Shown: piece after piece, positions 63,991 to 64,000 of the stretch
Position numbering within the stretch: position 1 is the first letter of the stretch
How the letters are laid out: every line of letters begins with the position of its first letter
NCBI RefSeq assembly: GCF_001522545.3
Contig: NC_031774.1
Location: 21,060,370 to 21,124,369, forward strand
DNA: 64,000 nucleotides
Source: Parus major
Taxonomy: Eukaryota > Chordata > Aves > Passeriformes > Paridae
Direction: 5' to 3'
Translations under genes and position numbers: made by a program
The notes under the pieces: model-generated
Database searches by the model: none
Seen by the model: the letters and a program-made list of their open reading frames with translations, nothing else
Told to the model about the DNA's origin: nothing

Positions 63991-64000
63991 CCTAACCCCC

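Larger units (their letters stand above)
60511..64000. other. Intergenic region to right edge
   Basis: No gene, RNA or known repeat is supported. There is a poly-A run at 61314-61327, a short A/T tract near 61640-61662, and an A/CAA-rich tract at 63941-63990. Several minus-strand GTGAG-type donor-like words occur between 60640 and 60970 but no exon can be tied to them. Confidence 0.65.

Noticed and set aside
51206..64000. A miR-129-2 hairpin
   Set aside because: Neither the mature 5p core (TTTTTGCGGTCTGG) nor its complement was seen.

Overview
The window is vertebrate nuclear DNA, almost certainly from a bird. It carries a split gene with GT-AG introns, its non-coding DNA is AT-rich, and the one recognisable interspersed repeat (5930-6736) is a long-terminal-repeat type that I know as abundant in neoavian genomes. 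A galliform is less likely than another bird; the species cannot be fixed from the sequence.

From the left edge to about 51.2 kb, one plus-strand gene dominates: TTC17 (tetratricopeptide repeat protein 17). Twenty-four consecutive coding exons (9493-50251) were placed by reading frame, splice-site consensus and recognition of the vertebrate TTC17 protein. Their lengths sum to 3444 nt, 1147 codons plus a stop, with every splice phase compatible. The signal-peptide exon (exon 1) and promoter lie left of the window, so bases 1-9492 are the tail of intron 1. A 15.6-kb intron (24243-39873) precedes a frame-neutral 57-codon exon that appears to be optional. The product holds three copies of a TPR-rich module of about 130 residues, joined by a glutamine-rich coiled coil and by low-conservation acidic linkers.

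From about 51.2 to 59.4 kb I find no gene I can name, only simple repeats and two weak minus-strand coding-like stretches (53367-53764 and 55515-55733). A CpG island lies at about 59395-60510. It must be a promoter or regulatory element of something, but no first exon can be identified. I know HSD17B12 as the next gene after TTC17 in other vertebrates; I looked for its first exon and did not find it. The rest, to 64000, is featureless apart from poly-A and CAA-rich tracts.

The window holds no operon, CRISPR array or obvious new system. The most informative signals are inside TTC17: an apparent triplication of a TPR module with a shared intron position, a GC-AG intron, a symmetric cassette exon, and many N-glycosylation sequons. 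The CpG island without an assigned gene is the main open question outside it.
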